Positions 7,536-9,347 of a stretch of 9,347 bases of DNA are shown here, piece after piece (within the stretch, counting starts at the first letter, position 1; each line of letters begins with the position of its first letter). Under the pieces are notes generated by a model. That model saw only the letters and a list, made by a program, of their open reading frames with translations. It did no database searches and had not been told where the DNA came from. This DNA comes from Verrucomicrobiales bacterium. GTDB taxonomy: Bacteria > Verrucomicrobiota > Verrucomicrobiia > Limisphaerales > Palsa-1400. The DNA lies in NCBI GenBank assembly GCA_028293405.1, contig JAQGOW010000533.1, forward strand, positions 1 through 9,347, written 5' to 3'. A program made the position numbers and the translations under genes.

Positions 7536-8030
7536 ATGGCGGCGATGGATTTCGCCCGCAAAATTCTTTCTGACGCAAACATCGCTTCATGGCGCGAGGG
7601 GTTGCGAAAGGCCGGCAAAAAGCTCGTTGTGACCAACGGGTGTTTCGACATTTTGCACCTTGGCCACGTCACATACCTCCAGCACGCAAAGCAACAGGGC
7701 GACGCGTTGCTCGTCGGCGTGACTGGTGACGCAAATGTGCAGAAACTTAAGGGTCCGAATCGACCCGTGAATAACGAGCAGGATCGCGCGGCGATTTTGG
7801 CTGCACTGGAATCCGTGGATGGGGTTTTCGTTTTTTCAGAGCTCGACGCGCGAAATTTTCTGCAAAACGTTCAGCCGGATATCTACGTCAAAGGCGGCGA
7901 TTACACCATCGACACGATCAACCAAGACGAACGTCGGTTGCTGGAGAAACTCGGCGTGAAGATCGTAATCCTGCCAGTCGTTCCCGGGAAATCGACCACG
8001 TCGATTCTCGACAAAATTTCCAGGCTTTAG
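7536..8030 (+). CDS. rfaE2: D-glycero-beta-D-manno-heptose 1-phosphate adenylyltransferase (RfaE2 / HldE C-terminal type)
   Basis: This stand-alone cytidylyltransferase-like enzyme transfers AMP from ATP to D-glycero-beta-D-manno-heptose 1-phosphate, giving the ADP-heptose precursor used for the LPS inner core and some surface glycans. About 164 residues, the usual size for the separate RfaE2 form. Family marks are VVTNGCFDILHLGH (31-44) with the HxGH motif at 41-44, LLVGVTGDANVQKLKG (58-73), RPVNNEQDRA (76-85), VKGGDYT (118-124) and the C-terminal GKSTTSIL (151-158). Three starts are possible: TTG 7509, ATG 7536 and ATG 7545; none has a good Shine-Dalgarno. I prefer 7536, since 7509 would add a Pro/Asn-rich tail (PPRPNSPN) unlike the family. 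A kinase partner (HldE N-terminal/RfaE1 type) is not in the window. It follows the last glycosyltransferase by 33 bases and is probably the last gene of the unit; its stop overlaps the convergent transporter stop. Confidence 0.93.
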   Translation: MAAMDFARKILSDANIASWREGLRKAGKKLVVTNGCFDILHLGHVTYLQHAKQQGDALLVGVTGDANVQKLKGPNRPVNNEQDRAAILAALESVDGVFVFSELDARNFLQNVQPDIYVKGGDYTIDTINQDERRLLEKLGVKIVILPVVPGKSTTSILDKISRL

Positions 8031-9347
8031 TGAGCGACGACAGCACCGGTTGCTTTCACTTTGCGGAAAAAGAATACCGCAAACGCGCACACGACCGTCA
8101 CTAGCGCAACCCACCTGAAATTATCCACAAACGACCATAGCTGCGCTTGGCCGAGCACGCTGTTGTAGATAAGTTGATACGCTCGCCCGAGCGCGTCGTG
8201 TTCGCCAAACTTTGGTGTGAGAGCGGCAGTCGTTTCGTGCAAGCGCTGTTGCATCACCGGATCAAACGCCGTGGCGTGAGCGACCATCATGGCCTGATGT
8301 TTTTGCGCATCGCGCGCCAGAAAAGTTGTCACGATCGAAATGCCGACGGACCCGCCGATGTTGCGCATTAAATTGTACAAACCGGTTGCATTACCAATTT
8401 GTTGAACCGGCAACGTGCCCATCGCCATAGTCGTCAGCGGCACGAAGATGAAACTCACGCCGACCCCGTTCAACACGTTCGGCCAGACCACGCTCGCCAT
8501 TCCCATCGTCAGCGTGATTTGGCCGAACCAATAGGACGACATCGCCACAATCACGAACCCGACAAAAATTAAAATTCGGTTATCCACTTTTTTGGTGATC
8601 CGCCCAATGACGAGCATGGACGCAATCGCCCCAATGCCACGCGGGCTGAGCGCATATCCGGCGTCGAGCGCCGTATATCCCATCAGTGTCTGCAAAAAGA
8701 GTGGCAGCAATGTGATAGTGCTATAGAGCACGGCGCCGGTGAGGAAAATCAACAGGACGCCAATGGAAAAATTGCGATTACGCCAAACGCTTAAGTCCAC
8801 GAGAGGATGGTCGGCTTTACACTCGCGGAAGAGAAATCCCACACCGGCCACAAATGAGACGAGGCATGACCAACGAATCCATGTTGCGGCGAACCAGTCG
8901 TCTTCCTGTCCTTTATCGAGAAGGAGTTGAAAAAGTCCGAGCGCCACGGCGAGCAGTGCGAACCCGGCGTAATCAATCGTCCCTCGCCCGCGTTGTTTTG
9001 TAATGTAGGGCGGATCTTCGACGTGGGCACGGGTCATCATCGCGGCCAATATCCCGACGGGAACATTGATGTAAAAAATCCAACGCCACGAATAATGGTC
9101 AGTGATCCAACCGCCGAGCGTCGGACCGACGGTCGGGGCAACCACAACTCCCAACCCGAACACCGCCATCGCGACACCACGGTCAGCCGGAGGAAAACTT
9201 TCCAACAACACGGCTTGTGCAATCGGTTGCAACGTCCCACCAGCGAATCCTTGGATTGTGCGGGCGACGACGAGCAGTCCGATCGTAGGGGCCATTCCGG
9301 AAAGCACGGATGCGATGGTGAATAAAACAATGCAGGTAAATAATGTG
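8027..9347 (-). CDS. DHA2-family (EmrB/QacA-like) MFS drug-type efflux transporter; N-terminus cut by the window edge
   Basis: A proton-antiport inner-membrane transporter of the 14-segment DHA2 branch, members of which export drugs and other amphipathic compounds. Read from base 9346 downward the frame stays open, giving about 439 visible residues; the opening TLFTCIVLFTIAS continues the family pattern, so the GTG at 9307 is an internal valine. Roughly the first 70 residues (one to two membrane segments) are probably missing compared with EmrB-like proteins of about 500 residues. Visible marks, numbered from the first full codon: motif B ARTIQGFAGG (28-37), the antiporter motif C around GVVVAPTVGPTLGG (66-79), then SWRWIFYINVPVG (86-98), which is characteristic of EmrB-like proteins. 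It converges on rfaE2 with a 4-base stop overlap, so it belongs to a different transcription unit. An EmrA-type membrane fusion partner might lie upstream, beyond the right edge. Substrate unknown; export of the NRPS product is only a possibility. Confidence 0.93.
   Translation of the reverse strand, partial: TLFTCIVLFTIASVLSGMAPTIGLLVVARTIQGFAGGTLQPIAQAVLLESFPPADRGVAMAVFGLGVVVAPTVGPTLGGWITDHYSWRWIFYINVPVGILAAMMTRAHVEDPPYITKQRGRGTIDYAGFALLAVALGLFQLLLDKGQEDDWFAATWIRWSCLVSFVAGVGFLFRECKADHPLVDLSVWRNRNFSIGVLLIFLTGAVLYSTITLLPLFLQTLMGYTALDAGYALSPRGIGAIASMLVIGRITKKVDNRILIFVGFVIVAMSSYWFGQITLTMGMASVVWPNVLNGVGVSFIFVPLTTMAMGTLPVQQIGNATGLYNLMRNIGGSVGISIVTTFLARDAQKHQAMMVAHATAFDPVMQQRLHETTAALTPKFGEHDALGRAYQLIYNSVLGQAQLWSFVDNFRWVALVTVVCAFAVFFFRKVKATGAVVAH

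Noticed and set aside
9305..9307. GTG at 9307 (- strand) as the start of the efflux transporter
   Set aside because: The frame continues to the window edge, and the added residues (TLFTCIVLFTIAS) form the expected membrane segment ahead of the conserved region, so this is an internal Val codon.
1..9347. Mobile elements, CRISPR repeats, tRNA genes or phage defence islands
   Set aside because: No transposase, integrase, terminal inverted repeats, regularly spaced repeats or tRNA-like cloverleaf was seen; the space is filled by the eight genes listed.

Overview
The window carries a co-directional run of seven genes on the + strand (1 to 8030), followed by one convergent gene on the - strand that runs off the right edge. 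Nearly every base is coding. The largest clear non-coding gap is about 33 bases (7503-7535). I saw no rRNA, tRNA, CRISPR array, insertion sequence or convincing terminator. The DNA looks moderately GC-rich by eye. A stand-alone ADP-heptose-type adenylyltransferase (RfaE2) and a Wzx-like flippase point to a Gram-negative (diderm) bacterium that makes LPS or another heptose-containing glycan. Scarce Shine-Dalgarno sequences, a stand-alone RfaE2 and an EpsH/PEP-CTERM-style glycosyltransferase would suit Verrucomicrobiota or a related PVC lineage, but that placement is inference and not firm.

Layout: (1) <1-1461, the C-terminal end of a non-ribosomal peptide synthetase (end of an adenylation domain, carrier protein, thioesterase), cut by the left edge. 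(2) 1477-3048, a Wzx/MOP-type oligosaccharide flippase. (3) 3045-3935, a family 2 glycosyltransferase. (4) 3913-5151, a GT4-type glycosyltransferase. (5) 5144-6298, an unrecognised protein with the motifs of a polymerase-beta-fold nucleotidyltransferase. (6) 6300-7502, a second GT4-type glycosyltransferase resembling those of exopolysaccharide/EpsH systems. (7) 7536-8030, RfaE2/HldE C-terminal-type adenylyltransferase. (8) 8027->9347 on the - strand, a DHA2 (EmrB/QacA-like) multidrug-type MFS transporter lacking its N-terminus.

Genes 2-3, 3-4 and 4-5 overlap by 4, 23 and 8 bases, and gene 6 starts one base after the stop of gene 5. Genes 1 to 6 therefore read as one tightly coupled transcription unit, with rfaE2 probably its last member. 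The simplest reading is a surface-glycan cluster: glycosyltransferases build a lipid-linked oligosaccharide, the flippase moves it across the inner membrane, and RfaE2 supplies activated heptose or is a housekeeping neighbour. Two parts do not fit a standard cluster: the NRPS terminal module at the head, whose thioesterase has Cys in place of the usual nucleophilic Ser and Glu at the expected acid position, and the uncharacterised nucleotidyltransferase-fold protein between two glycosyltransferases. Together they raise the possibility of a peptide- or amino-acid-decorated glycan or a glycosylated peptide. That is a hypothesis, not something the sequence proves.
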